64,000 nucleotides of DNA from Pseudorasbora parva (Eukaryota; Chordata; Actinopteri; Cypriniformes; Gobionidae), in contig NC_090195.1 of NCBI RefSeq assembly GCF_024679245.1, positions 1,124,365-1,188,364 on the forward strand, written 5' to 3'. The translations under genes and the position numbers were made by a program. Below, piece after piece: positions 1 through 13,428 of the stretch. The notes below the pieces were generated by a model. That model was not told the DNA's origin. It saw nothing but the letters and a program-made list of their open reading frames with translations, and did no database searches. The stretch's first letter is position 1. Every line of letters begins with the position of its first letter.

Positions 1-980
1 GACATGGAAAACAACCGGTGGGAAAACTGCAGACTTGGCAACACAGTGTTGTTGAGCTCTGTTGACATTTGACAACTAATGTTATGTGTCGCTCCGCTGC
101 TCTGATTGGTTGTCAATCTGTCCAATCCAGGCCTTTCCTGGTTGGGTTGAAACACGCCCCATAATTACAGCCCAGTGGAGCATCAGACTCATATTCTGAC
201 TAGAGCTGAGGATGACCACGGCAGGCTAGCATTCAATGAAATTATCAATCAATCAACTTTATTTATAAAGCGCTTTTACAATGCCAATTGTTTCAAAGCA
301 GCTTCAAAGTGTTAAACAGGACAATATTGCAACAAAATTTGATTTGGCTACAGTCGTTCTGGAGAAAACAGTGATGATTATCCGCGTTGCTGACGTGTTA
401 TCTGGTGCGTTTATAGTCTAAGACGCGCGCTGTAAACAACCTTCGCAAACATGTCTAAGGATTTCGACACAAAGGAAGACTTGAACCCGAATACACAGGC
501 GTATCAGAGAACACGTCAGCAGCATCACTGCGGAGTCGCCAACGCGGATTAAAAAACAACAGTTATGAATCAGTGAATCGATTCATGATTCGGATCGCCA
601 AAGTCTCGTGATTTCATCAGTTTGACACGCGATCCGAATCATGAATCAATTCACTGACTCATAACGGTTCGAATCTTTGTTCTGAAATCGGCCATCATTA
701 TATAAGTCGTTTTTTAGTGTTTTTCCCGCACTAACTCTTCTGGTCTCTTCATAAATGATTGTCGAGCCGCTGTAGTGAGATGGGCTTTGTAACGACGTCT
801 TTAGTGCCTTTATGGGTCTTGAGAGAGGAAATGACATTGGTGTCAATGAAGGCCTTTCTGAGCCATCGGATTTCAACACTAATATCTTCATCTGTGTGTG
901 AAGATGAGCGGAGGTCTGACGGCTGGCCAACGTCATTTTTAGGTGAACTAACCCTTTAATAAATGCGCGTCGTCTCTGAC
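1..980. repeat. vapa intron 2: dispersed repeats
   Basis: Contains a dispersed repeat at about 239-390 (AATCAACTTTATTTAT start; related copies at 16290-16428, reversed, and 50039-50163) and a repeat at about 785-960 that recurs inverted at 28140-28295 in ppp4r1 intron 12. The rest shows nothing I recognise. Confidence 0.65.
562..665. repeat. 37-bp inverted repeat
   Basis: Arms 562-598 and 629-665 are reverse complements with about two mismatches around a 30-bp spacer (GTTATGAATCAGTGAATCGA and its partner). Probably the core of a transposon-derived repeat. Confidence 0.75.
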
Positions 981-1133
981 CTGAGATTGTGACCGTAGCT
1001 CCGGGGTCGATAATGCCGCTGTTGGGCCGCACGCAGTAGCGGCGAGGAGCTGTGGTCTTCACTTTGAAACATACTCTTCTGTCGGACGGGTTCCTCAGCT
1101 TCAGGTTCGTGGTCACCACATCTGTGAAAGGTC
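981..1133 (-). CDS. vapa: vapa coding exon 2
   Basis: Acceptor TGTGTGCAG lies just above 1133 and the donor is GTCAGA below 981. The 153-nt exon starts with the last two bases of a Gly codon and carries the conserved TTNLKLRNP and [15 protein letters not shown] blocks of the MSP domain. Confidence 0.93.
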
Positions 1134-3165
1134 CTGCACACAACAACCGTCAAATCAAATGGGTCAATTCATCACGTTTACCTTTTAATTATAAGAGGAC
1201 TTGCTCTTTAAAGGGTTAGTTCAACCAAAAATTGACATTGTCATTAATTCCGCACCCTAACACACACAAAGATATTTCTGATGAGATCCGAGAGCTCTCT
1301 GACCCAATGTCCACTTTCAAGGGTCAGAAAGGAAGTAAAGACGTGGTTATAATAGTCATGTGACTCCAGTGGTTTAGCCTTAATGTGATGAAGAGATGAG
1401 AATACTTTAGTGCGCAAACACACACTTTATTCAGCAATCTCTTCATGTCTCCGTTGACGTAGTAAATACAGTGCAGAGCTTCCGGGTTCTACACCAGAAC
1501 GCCGGCTCACCATTGGCCGACAACATCATAAAAGACAGACACAGACATGAAGAGATTGCTGAATAAAGCGGTTGTGTGTGTGTGTGTTTGCGCACTAACG
1601 TATTCTCATCTCTTCATCACATTAAGGCTGAACCACTGGAGTCACATGACTATTATAACCACGTCTTTACTTCCTTTCTGACCCTTGAAAGTGGACATTG
1701 CCGTCTATGGAGGGGTCGGAGAGCTCTCGGATCTCATCAGAAATATCTTCATCTGTGTCTGAAGATGAACGACGGTCTTAGAAGGGTGAGGAATTAATGA
1801 CAGAATTATAATTTTTGGGTGAACTGTCTCTTTAAGGTTTCAACTAATACAGAACTTGCTGGTTTTTACTGTAACATTATCCTCCTGGGTGCATACATTA
1901 TATTGTTTTTATGGTGTACCAGAACAACAACAACTCCTTCCTCTTTAAAAATGAACGAATGATCAAATATGAGCATATTTTAGAAGTATCAGATTAATTT
2001 TCAAATTGTATGTTATAATATATGCGTCACGTGATCTGTTTTAATTTCATACATGTAGAGACTTAAATCATGCTCTGGGAGACACAACAAGCAAACGGAA
2101 AGAAATTACATATCAATGTTCCTATAAAATATCAGATATTATGATATAAATGTTGCTTTTTTCCCCATTACGTGTTGCTCAAGAACACATTAGAGACACG
2201 TGTGGCCATTTTACCCACATATTGCATTAAGCAAACGAATGAAATGAAAATTAATTGATGAATGAAAAGAAAATCTCATTGTTTTTTTGCCTATACAATC
2301 ATTTGTTATGAGAACATAACATGAATAAAATATATTTTTCCTTATTCTTATGCTCTGAAGACATACATGTAAAAGATTGGGTTTTAGGAGGCTATACAGG
2401 TATAATAACACTCATTTTAAGTTCCCATTGTCAATAATAATCAGTGTATTAATGGTGAATGTAATCTGTAAGGCTCACATTGCTCTTGTTAAAGCATAAA
2501 TAATGCAAAAACCCTTTCCTTGTGGCGCCTGTCCTCAAAAAGTCCACACATTTTACCTTAAGAAATAGTCTATTAAACAGAATCTCAATGCAGTATGACC
2601 ATGCAATCAGTGCCAACTAGCATATCTACACTGTAAAGTTAGCACATAATCACTTATGTTAGGCTCAGATGTGGCATAAATGCACACACAGCGATTGTTA
2701 TTGTGTACGTTATGGCTTTTATGCAGCATTACATCTTTCCAGAGCATTTTGAGCAGGCACAACCCTTATAAAAGCCTGAGACAGTGCAGTATTGATCAAT
2801 GGTGATCGGCTAATGACAGATCGGATACATTCAAGATCCGAATCTTTAATCTGTTGTTAGCATTGAGGCTAACTGTGACAACACACGAACGAGTGAACGC
2901 TTCTCTCGTGTTTATGATCAAAACACGCATTATGGAGAGAGCGGGTTTAAAACAAAAATCCCCTCAGCGCGTTTTCCCCCAGAGGCCTGCGGATCCCCGG
3001 GGGTCGCGTTAAAGTGTAGCCGAGGGAGGGATGCAGGCATGCGGACGCGAAGGCCTCCGCGAGCCGGTTCGACAACAGCGGCCGGTTGTTCGTGACTGAC
3101 ACTTTACCTCTGAAGCGGAGGTCGCTCGACGGGTCGAGGTTCAGGATCTGCTCCAGTTTGGACAT
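981..3165 (-). CDS. vapa: vapa, VAMP-associated protein A, 5' part (exons 1-2)
   Basis: VAP-A is a tail-anchored ER membrane protein whose cytosolic MSP domain binds FFAT motifs on lipid-transfer proteins at membrane contact sites. Here only the first 70 codons are present: exon 1 gives [19 protein letters not shown] plus the first base of Gly, and exon 2 gives the MSP-domain start ([18 protein letters not shown], then [14 protein letters not shown] and [13 protein letters not shown]). The residues KLRNPSD and IIDPGATVT fit VAPA better than VAPB, from memory of both human proteins. Splice phases are consistent: 58 nt plus 153 nt leaves one base for exon 3, which lies beyond the left edge with the rest of the MSP domain, coiled coil and membrane anchor. 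It is divergent from ppp4r1, with start codons about 1 kb apart. Confidence 0.93.
1207..1836. mobile_element. Palindromic MITE in vapa intron 1
   Basis: Starts TTTAAAGGGTTAGTTCA and ends GGTGAACTGTCTCTTTAA, with arms that mirror each other for over 200 bp (for example CTCTTCATCACATTAAGGCT on both strands) around a spacer at about 1450-1540. This is the fold-back MITE design common in cyprinids; family name not asserted. Confidence 0.75.
1837..3107. other. vapa intron 1 remainder
   Basis: AT-rich intron sequence with no gene, tandem repeat or transposon end that I recognise. Confidence 0.5.
3108..3165 (-). CDS. vapa: vapa coding exon 1
   Basis: ATG is the complement of 3163-3165. The exon encodes 19 residues plus one base and ends at a GTAAAG donor (complement of 3102-3107). 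The start is chosen because the peptide aligns end to end with the VAPA N-terminus. Confidence 0.92.
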
Positions 3166-4193
3166 GACAGCCGTTAAACGGGACACACTCGCGTGCTGCT
3201 CAAGAGCCACGACGCGCGCGCGCACTCACTCACTCACTCACGATCACACACACACACACACCCACACCCGCGCGCCTCGAGCACCTGAGGCAGGCCGGCG
3301 GCGCGCACGGCGGGACACGTCACTCAGATGAACAGAGGGAAAACTGTGATAGTTTTTTATTCCCTAACAACTGTCGTCTTATTTCCACATGTGTATATTC
3401 AATTAAAACACAAAGGCGCGGGAATATTGCGGTTCGTCAGAATCACCTCAGCCGCCGAGGGGAGCAGTGCGCATGCGCAGTGACCAATGAACCTTGGGGT
3501 TACACGCAGGTTACACGTCATTCTACACAAAAACACATAAAAGCCCTGATAATAGCGGCTATACAGGTCGAGCTGGTAATGTGTGCGTGTGTGTGGATTA
3601 CAGTGTCTTTACGCTGCGTATTAAAACACTTAAAAAAATTCTACCAAATATTGCAAATCTAACAATTATTACAAATAGACGCCACACCTTAAGACTCCAA
3701 AAACATCCAATAAACTATATTAAATATAATAAAAACATTTTTTACCCAAATCATGTCATTACAAGGCTTCTCAATACGTTTATAATATTTTACTCGAAGT
3801 TTTGAATGTACTTTGAATGTACTTTATTTTACTCGAAGTTTTTAATGTACTTTGACTGGTTTGCCTGTTGTACGTTAATGAAATCCAATAAAAAGAAATC
3901 TAAAATATAAGATGATATGGCTTAAAATGTTTTAACCTATAAATTATTAAATACGAATAACTGGAATTCGTCACTGCGCATGCGTTCAATAGTATCCGTG
4001 CGTGCGCGTTCTAGAGGGTGCCCTCTAGGCGCGTGCGTGATAAAGGATCAGTGCGCGGGCCCGGCGGCAGTGCTCGACTGGAGTTCAGAGGCGCGTGTTT
4101 TGTGTAGTTTTTGTGTAGTTTTTTGTGTAGTTTGTGTTGCGGCGCTTGTTGGCCATCAGCACAGAAGCGGGATAAATGTAGAAGCAGCGCACG
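3166..4193. promoter_or_regulatory. Divergent vapa/ppp4r1 promoter region
   Basis: About 1,028 bp separate the two start codons. Both ends are CpG-rich (3170-3320 and 3960-4120). Two NRF-1-like sites are readable: a perfect palindrome TGCGCATGCGCA at 3468-3479 and CTGCGCATGCGT at about 3973-3984. No TATA box is evident. The middle (about 3500-3960) is AT-rich and looks like inserted or relaxed sequence. 5' UTRs of both genes must lie here; the exact start sites cannot be read from sequence. Confidence 0.7.
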
Positions 4194-4200
4194 ATGGCGG
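4194..4200 (+). CDS. ppp4r1: ppp4r1 exon 1 coding part
   Basis: Only ATG GCG G (Met, Ala, first base of Asp) before a GTGTGT donor. A coding stub this short is supported by exact joining to exon 2, giving MADLSLLQ as in human. Confidence 0.88.
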
Positions 4201-7200
4201 GTGTGTAGAGCTAAACACACGAACACACACACTTCTGACTAAACACTCTCTCTCTCTTACACACACACACTCTCACTGATCGCGTTGTGTGTTTCAGATC
4301 TCTCTCTGCTGCAAGACTCGCAGGAGGACACGGACGGATGTGAGTTTCATCTATGTGTGTGTGTGTGTGTGTGTGAATAGCATTAGCATATTGTCAACTT
4401 TACGCTTTAATGTGATTCATTTCATAAACACCAGGTCACGTGACCCGCGTAAACCCGCTGTTATCCGACTAATACTGGGGTAATGTGATGTGTATATATC
4501 GCCATATCCATATCTACACACTAATCATGGTGATAACATGGTGCTTTTGCACTAGACAGCTGCGTTTGGAATTAAAAACATAGATTAAATGATGCAAACT
4601 TCATCAAACATGAGAGAAACTGAATTTTAGCTAAAAAGCAGCTCTGATTCAGTCAGAAACTCGCTATGTATAAGACTGATATGATTAAAATTGAGCCCTG
4701 TCATTTATATGCTTGGTTTATCACATCATCTAATTGTTATAAATACGCAAACTCAATATTGACGCATTAAAGGTGCAATATGTAACTTTTTTCCAGTAAA
4801 ATATCGAAAAACCACCAGGCCAATATTTTGTTTAGTTGAGTTCTTACTATATCCCAAATGTTTCTAACTATTTGTAAATCTTGAGAAATTGCTATTTTAA
4901 CCAATGAACCTGACGTGTGTGGGCGTGGCCTGTCGATGACATCACTAGGGGTGTAACGATACCCCTCCGGGCACCAGTAATAATTACACTAGATTCACTT
5001 TTAACCTAATAAAAATAACTACAGCAATAACTGAACTTTATATATTGGCTTCACGTTTTCTTTAGAGCCGTTAGCATACCTGAGTAAACTCAAATAAAAT
5101 GAATCTAGTGGACTAGTCAGAAATAATCTACTCGTTTTATCATTTACCATGATGTTTAAAAAAAAAAAAAAAGCACATTTTTCATAAAATGATGACACAC
5201 ACACACACAAGTAAAGTCCCACTGTAGCCTACTTAGCAAGCACATTAATTGTATGAATACTGATTAATAAATATGCCTATAAGTTAAAGCTATTAAATAG
5301 CAGTTTTGGTAAGACTAAAGTAGCCACCACACTAATTTGCAAATAAACAAAAATAACATAAAGTGAAAATAAAGTGGCATTTTGTGGTGAATACTAGAGC
5401 TGGGTTAAAAATATCAATTTCTCGATTTCAATCGATTCTCACTTTTACAAAACAATATCGATTCTTAAATCCTAATAATTGATTAGTCACCTAGTTTTCA
5501 GGTAATGAATGAAATGTGAAAACACTGAAAACAGTGTAGCGCGCCTTCCATCCAATAAATCACATTAATCTGTGCTTTATTACTTGATATGAGACTTAGT
5601 CTGAGTCTTAGATTTCAAATTGCCTCTATTTTTTTATATTTATTTTTTTATGAAATTTTAAAATATAAATACCATTTTGGTGCTGTGGCGTGAGATCGCT
5701 CTGCTCAAGAGAACGAACATGAACAGGCCTTCCCTTCCACCTTAATACCAGTAACAATGCCAAATAAACACGAATGAGCATCTGAAAGTGTGTTAAAAGA
5801 TAAAGGACAACTTATCAAAATCCATATTATGTCACACGGAATAGTAGCCTAGAAATCTAGACGCACCCTACCGGCAGCAAATCTAATCTGCCCGCGAGTG
5901 TCGTCTAGCAACTCTCAATACCCTTCTGAGCTGTAAACGCCAAACTCCGGTTGGGCCAATCACATCGTGTATAGAGTCGGTGGGCGGGGCTTAACATAAT
6001 GACGGCCGAGTTGCGTTTGCGTGCTTCTAGTAAAAACAGACACTGGCGAACGCCGATCTGTCGAATCAGCTTTGACCGTGGCTCTGAAAGACTTGAGTTC
6101 AGCTTTTCTCTGAGAAAAGAACAAAGAACGGCACTGAAGTCATTCTGAAGAAGGGAAGATGTGTTCGAGTTTAGCCGAGCGGATACGGCGAATGTTTAAT
6201 CTGTCAGCTCCGCTTCACCTTCGTTGCTCTGGTTGGTTGTAGCGCTATCCTATCGCGTGCAGAGGGAGTTTGACAGACAGCCGTTTATCCGCCCCTCAGA
6301 TTGAGCCGTCAATGGAGAGTTTCCAGACCAAACATCTGGATGTGGGTCTGGCTTGTCAGGCTAGCAGAATAGCTCAATCAACCGCAGAAAGACGTCAGTA
6401 AAACGGCTTGTCATGTCAGATTTACCTCAGAAAAACCATATCCAGTGTCCATAAACTCGTTAGTCATTTAGGGTTCACACTTGTAGTTCGGTTAGTTTGG
6501 TTTGTTGGTCCCGACCAAAAACAAAATCATATAGTCCTGGTCCGCTTAGCGTTCACACTGGCATTTCTAACAGCGACCCTAAAGTTACCGAACCAAAGGC
6601 TCAGGTAGACGCTCACAACCTGATTGATCAATCGCACCGCTCCAGAGTTCGTTTAGAAGCGGACCGACTCATCTTTATAGCGCTCTCGGTCCGCTGGTTT
6701 AGTTCGGATGGCAGCGTTCACATGTGTTTAAAATGAACCGCACTAAACGAGCAATCGCACCAGGGTTAATTTTAATCCAACCAAACATGACAAGTGTGAA
6801 CGCACCCAAAGAAAACTCTAGCGAGGCGTGTTTGGCTAATTATATGCACTGCATTACATAGGCTATTCATTGTCATTTTTAATGTATGAATGTATGAAAA
6901 AGTCTGGCAAGTTTTTATGACAGCCACCGTTTAAATGTTTATATTTCAAAAAAACGAATTGGACTAGAAATATGATTATGTAATTTTAAAGTTCATATTA
7001 CTTTATTATTATTATAAAAAAGCATAATTTCCACTCTGATCCAAAGATCCACTTTGAGACGCGACTGAAGCGATGTTGTGAAGCTTCCTGTCATTTCTGC
7101 GTTCAAATCGGTTCAAATGCAGCGCTGCCTTCCCAGAATGCTGTGCTGAAGCGTTGAAGTCGCTCGACGTTACCCATAGGAATAAAGTGGAGCGCGGCGC

Positions 7201-10200
7201 AACAGAAGTGTTCACGGGCGACTGGATCTGCAGCTGAGAGTGTTTACGGGCGTGCGTTTCCTCTCTCGCTCTAGTCACGCGCACACACACCCTTCCGGGA
7301 GAAGAGCCCGTACGGCCCATACAAGGACCTTCCGCTCTATTCACGTCAAGCCGACCCATACTCGAAAAAAACTCTCCGAAACCGGAAGGAGTATTTTTGA
7401 CACAGAAATACTCCATCAAACGTCCAACATTAGTTTTTGAAACTTTGTCTATGTTTAGGATGGGAATCAAGTCTTTAACAGTGTAAAGCTCAGTATGCAT
7501 GAAACAGCATTTAACCCCCCCCTTTAACAAGATATCACATATCGCATTTTTCTTCAATATCGCACAGCCCTAGTTTGCACACAAAAACTATGCTATGCAT
7601 CCCTTGAGTACCGAATTGCAGGTACCGGTTAAAATGTGAATGGTTCCTAATCACTAGAAAACCACAAGTGCGTGCGTTTAATCAGGGCTGGAGCTAAACT
7701 CTTCAGGACCGCTGGTCTACATCACCACAAGCTCTGATCTCATAAATGCAACACTGAGGATTTGAGATATACTATAAACATGGGATCCGTGACACTGAAT
7801 CCTGCGCTCCTCGCTGACGGTGATGACTCTGGGGATTGTGGGATGTGTGTTTTGCTCATGCCGTCTCTGAATGTGTCTGTAGTTGGTGTGGATGGATACA
7901 GCTCAGAGTCTGATGCCATTATTGTACCTTCAGTGCTGGATTTCGTGTCTCAGGATGAGATGTTGACTCCTATGGGCCGACTTGACAAGTACATCAGCAG
8001 CGAGAACGTCTTCAACAGGTAAGCCTGCGTAACGCTCACACTAATACTATTGTCTCTACAGTATGAAAAATGAGAGAATTGTGGGATATAAAGTCGAGAA
8101 ATGCACCGATCAGGTGAAGTGAATAACACTGATGATCTCTTCATCATGGCTCCTGTTAGTGGGTGGGATATATTAGGCAGCAAGTGAACATTTAGTCCTC
8201 AGAGTTGATGTGTGTGAAGCAGGAGAAATGGGCAAGCGTAAGGATTTGAGCGAGTTTGGCCAGATTGTGACGGCTAGACGACTGGGTCAGAGCATCTCCA
8301 GAACTGCAGCTCTTGTGGGCTGTTCCCGGTCTGCAGTGGTCAGTATCTATCAAAAGTGCTCCAAGGAAGGACCAGTGGAGAACCGGCCACAGGGTCATGG
8401 GCGGCCAAGGCTCATTGATGACCGTGGGGAGCGAAGGCTGGCCCGTGGGGTCCGATCAAACAGACGAGCTACTGGAGCTCAAACTGCTCCAGAAGTTAAT
8501 GCTGGTTCTGATAGAAAGCTGTCAGAATACACAGAGCAGCTCAGTTTGAGGCGTATGGACCAGTCAGGGTGACCTCCGACCCCTGACCCCGCCGAAAGCA
8601 CCAACAGTGGCACGTGAGCATCAGAACTGGACCACGGAGCAATGGAAGAAGGTGGCCTGGTCTGAGGAATCGCGTGTTCTTCTACATCCCGTGGATGGCC
8701 GTGTGTGTGTGTGTGTGTGTGTGGCTTACCTGAGGAACACATGGCCCCAGGATGCACTATGGGAAGAAGCCGAGCCGGCGGAGGCAGTGTGATGCTTTGG
8801 CCAATGTTCTGCTGGGAAACCTTGGGTCCTCCATCCATGTGGATGTTACTTTGACACGCTCCACCTACCTAAGCATTGCTGAGACCATGTTCAGCCTTTG
8901 ATGGAAACGGTATTCTGGTGGCTGTGGCTCTTCCAGCAGGATAATGCTCCTGACACAAAGCACAAATGCTTCAGGAATGGTTTGAGGAGCACAACGACCA
9001 GTTTGAGGCGTCGACTCGGCCTCCAGATTCCCCAGATCTCAATCCAATCGAGCATCTGTGGGATGAGCTGAACAAACAAGTCCGATCAATGGAGGCCCCA
9101 CCTCGCAACTTACAGGACTTAAAGGATCTACTGCTAACATCTTGGTGCCAGATACCACAGCACGCCTTCAGGGGTCTAGTGGAGTCTATCAGAGACGGGT
9201 CAGCACAATATTAGGTCACAATGTTATACCTGATTGGTGTAAACATTTTTGTTCGTGCAATTGCAAATGTATATCTTGCTATTCTCTTCTACATTTCTCA
9301 GAATTGTGAGGTATAAAGTCCAATTCTGAGGAAAAAAAGACAATTGCGAGTTTATATCACAATCATATAAACTCATAATTGCGTGAAAGTCAGAATAGAC
9401 CGTTAAATGTTTTTAATCCCTTATTTCTGAGAGATGTGGTGTGTTTGGCAGGCAGATGGTGGCCCGCAGTCTTCTGGACACACTCCGAGCCGTCAGCGAG
9501 GATGAGCGCGAGTGTGTGTGTGTGCTGGAGCGGATCGACAGACTCGCAGATGACTCCGGTACGCAGCTGTAGAAAATATATACTTATAACTTTTTCGATA
9601 AAACAAGATTTTCATGCAAATTTAATGCTGCAGAAGATATTTTGCTTGACTATGAGCATGATATTGCTTATAAATGTCCAAGTAAGGGCTGGGCGGTATA
9701 TCGCATTTGTGCAATATATCGATATATTTTTTTATAGACGATACGGAATGAGGCAGTACGGTTCATATCGATATACAGCAGATTGATACGAGCGCATCTG
9801 ACACACAGCGGAGGAATGAGCTGATGCAGGGAACGTGCATGACTCAACTCGTCCTCAACATGAGGCATGCTTTATATTAAGGGCTGCAAAATACCTGGAT
9901 ATAGTTAACCCGTATAGTTTAAAGCAGATTGCCCTGTCACTGCAAACAAATGCATTTCTTACATAGGTAGTTTTAACTTGTTTTAAGTCTAAATATCTCA
10001 AATTCTTATGTTAAGAAACATTTACTAGACAAGTTAAAAAGTGTCTTTTTTGGGGGGAAAATAACTCAAAATTATGAGTTTTTGCTTAAAATAAGATGAA
10101 TAATCTGCCAATGGGGTGAGAAAAATGTTTTAAGATTATTATAGAGGTTTATGTGCTTCGGTTTATGTGCTTCTCATTGCAACTTTTGCAACTTATTTGC

Positions 10201-13200
10201 CCGTTGTGAAATTAAGATCGTCATAGTTAACTTTGAAAATCAAACATGGAGATGAAAAATCAAGGCTTGGAGCTGCTTACACTGCTAAACATTGTTTAGT
10301 TGTCTTGATGAGAAGTGTTAAGTTCAAAAGATTACCTGCTACTCATTAGATGAACAAACATATTGAGTTGACTTTAACTGAAACAAATTAGTTGAGCTAA
10401 CTTAAAAAAGTTGTGTGAGTTTAAGTTGCCGTTTTTTGTTGTGTTGAGACATTTTAAGTTCAAAAGATACTCATTAGATGAACTAAAGTATTTAAGTTGA
10501 CGTCAACTAATGGAACAAATAAGTTGAGCCAAATTAAAAAGTTGAATGATATAAGTTGCCTTATTTTTTAAGTTAGCTCAACTTAGGGCTGGACAATAAT
10601 TCAATATCAATATATATCGCGATATAATTTTTTTCAATAACGGTGATATGATTTTTAAACACATTTCCGATATTTCGATATGACTGACGTTCAGGGCGCA
10701 TGCCATCAGAAAGAGCAGAACACGATTGGCTTCTTGCGCGATGACGTACACCACGGAGACGCAGCCAGTGCTCAGCAGTAGTAGGCTGATAGATCCAACG
10801 CGGCACGTTTTAGCTACAAAGAGAGTTTCCCTGACCGCAACACAAATGTGACTGAACGAGCTTCCACAAGTAAGGAGAAATAAATAGTTGATAAGAGAAG
10901 AAAGACAAACTTTCTTTAGTGGCGTGGAAGTGGTTCGTCTATCTAAAGCACTATTCGCACGGGATTAGTATTATCTAGGGACCTCTGTGATTTAGAAATG
11001 ACTCCTCCATCTGAGTTTTGCGTGGCGCATTCGCACGGGATAAGCAAAGCCTGTGATTTTACTCGAATTTACTGACTTCTCCCGGATATGATGTTCGTTA
11101 TAGATAGCTGTATGAAATCATAAACAGGCATCGATATCGTTTTGATTATTTTACAGTAGCCTAATAAGTAAATATAAGTTCGTTCAGTTAGCGAACAGAC
11201 GCCATGAACTGAGCTCAGACCAGCGGCAGGAATCAGATTTCATTTATCACGAGTAGGAAGCTGACAATATAGCCTACGGCGGAAGATTCAGTTTCAAAAC
11301 TAAATGTAAAAGCGCCTATTTAAACAAGATTGTCATTGTACTATACTGTTCTGTTATGTTTTTCATTCAGAACAGTATTGATGTTAATATTAAACACACC
11401 ATTCAATCAGATTACTCTCAAATTGATACTCATTCTAAAGTGAAAGTATAATCCGTGTGGGCGCGGCTGCACGGGAATTAACGGTGCGCATTATGAATGC
11501 AGACTTAATTCTTCGTGAAAGATAAAGATAGAAATGCTCACAGGGAGAAAAAAAGCTTGCAAAAAGTATATACAATCCGCCTAATCCTGGCCAAATCACA
11601 GAGATGTCGATTCGCACGGGACTAATGTTATCACAGGACCTCGGTGTTCGGCGAAATATGGCAGGTCATTTGCGGGGGAGTTTTTACTTTACAAAATACA
11701 GACTTGGCCGATTCGCACGGGATTAAGATCACAGACATTCTCTGCAATTATTACAAATCACCAGAGGTCCCCAGATAATACGAATCCCGTGCGAATGGGG
11801 CTGATATTAAACTTGTGCCGGAGAGGTGCCGACTAGGGGTGTAACAATACATCGACATAGATGCATCAATCTAATGTCTAACAATACGATGCCAAGCGTT
11901 ACAAATAATCCATGTAGACTATTTATGTAAGAGGCAAGTGGCACATTTGTTTTAATACTTTCCACATTTGCACACGTCATGTATTAACACCAATGCGTTC
12001 ATTCTCGTTTAAATTACCTTTCAAAGCTTGTGAAAGACGGTCAGACATGGCTTCACGAAAATGTATCATTTTCTCCTGTTAAAGCCTTGCAAAAAGCAGC
12101 GTGCACTCATCTCAAACAGAGCACAAATAGGCCACTGAATTGAGTCTTATTTTATTTATTTTTTTGTGCATCAGTAGATAAAGGTGTAGTTTTGCATAAA
12201 AGGAGAATATAGCGCTATGAATCGTTCTTCACTGAAATTTAAAACTTAAAAGAAAATGCTCAATAAACTGCGTCTGCGAAGTGAGAGTCTTGTTTATTTG
12301 ACGGTGATTTCACATTTCTTGTTCGTATAAAGGCTAAATACAAATAAAAGGTGAACATTAATTTATTTGTACTGTTTTTATTTCTAAAATATTATATAGT
12401 TTTATAGGAGGAGGTTTCAAAGACTTGGCAAATTAATTTGTCAGAAGTTTGTAGGTACAGACATCCTTTGTGGCAGTTCTTGGTAGTTTTTCTAAAGCTT
12501 TTATATAGTTCATATCGATATCGAAATTATATCGTATCGACCAAAATTAAGAAATATATCGTGATATAAATTTTGGCCATATCGTCCAGCCCTAGCTCAA
12601 CTGACAAGAAGTTAAGTGAAAAATATTTCCTGCTACTCATTAGAGGAACAAAAGTATTTAAGATGACTTAAGCTGGAGTGGATTAGTTGAGTTGACTTAA
12701 AAAGCTGAATGCAACAAGCAAGCTTATTTTAAGCAAAAACTCTCTTCATTTTGAGTTATTTTTCCCCAAAACAAGACCGAAACAAATTACTTTTGCTTGT
12801 CTAGTAAATACTTCTTTTTTTAAGAATTTTTAGATGTGTGGACTAGAAACAAGACCAAAATACTGAGTAAGGAGCATATTTTGCAGTGCCGATGCTCTGA
12901 GAGATACTTGTGCTGACTGGCAGATGAAGACTGGAGCTGTTTAATGCCTTTGAGGTGTGGTGTATTCCTCAGTGCATAACTTATTTCACAGGTATATTCT
13001 CCATCTGTAAATGTTAGAAAGTCATGCAGATATGTCCATTTTGCTGTCCGGAGAGGACGAGCTTTTAAAAGGGAATCTCTGCTAAACTTCATGCTCCAGT
13101 GAATGAATGTGCGTAACAGACGGAGAGCAATAGAAAAGAAACGCAATCATTCTGACTAAAATATACATGTATTTTAAATACTTGTTGTTGGACAATAAAT

Positions 13201-13265
13201 GTGCCATAGGTGGAATTTTAGACCTGCAAGTAAGTATATTTTTATGAAAGTGACCATTATAATGG

Positions 13266-13348
<83 letters not shown>

Positions 13349-13361
13349 GTGTGTGTGTGTG

Positions 13362-13428
<67 letters not shown>

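Larger units (their letters stand above)
4340..7882. repeat. ppp4r1 intron 2: transposon fragments
   Basis: Holds several non-coding DNA-transposon pieces: about 4768-4930 (TTAAAGGTGCAATATGTAAC end), an AGGGGTGTAACGATACCCC end at about 4947, and the three elements listed separately at 5847, 6472 and 6985. The remainder is unassigned AT-rich sequence. Confidence 0.6.
9938..12888. mobile_element. CACTGCAAA-type fold-back MITE, split by hAT insertion
   Basis: Left end CACTGCAAACAAATGC, right end GCATATTTTGCAGTG. Characteristic internal blocks are AATAATCTGCCAATGGGGTG and TTTTAAGCAAAAACTCTCTT. The same family occurs at 15163-16990, 25565-25783 and 29081-32115. Confidence 0.8.

Noticed and set aside
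4011..4279. Open frames in the vapa/ppp4r1 promoter
   Set aside because: CpG- and CA-rich sequence with no homology; ppp4r1 exon 1 uses a different frame and splices after seven coding bases.
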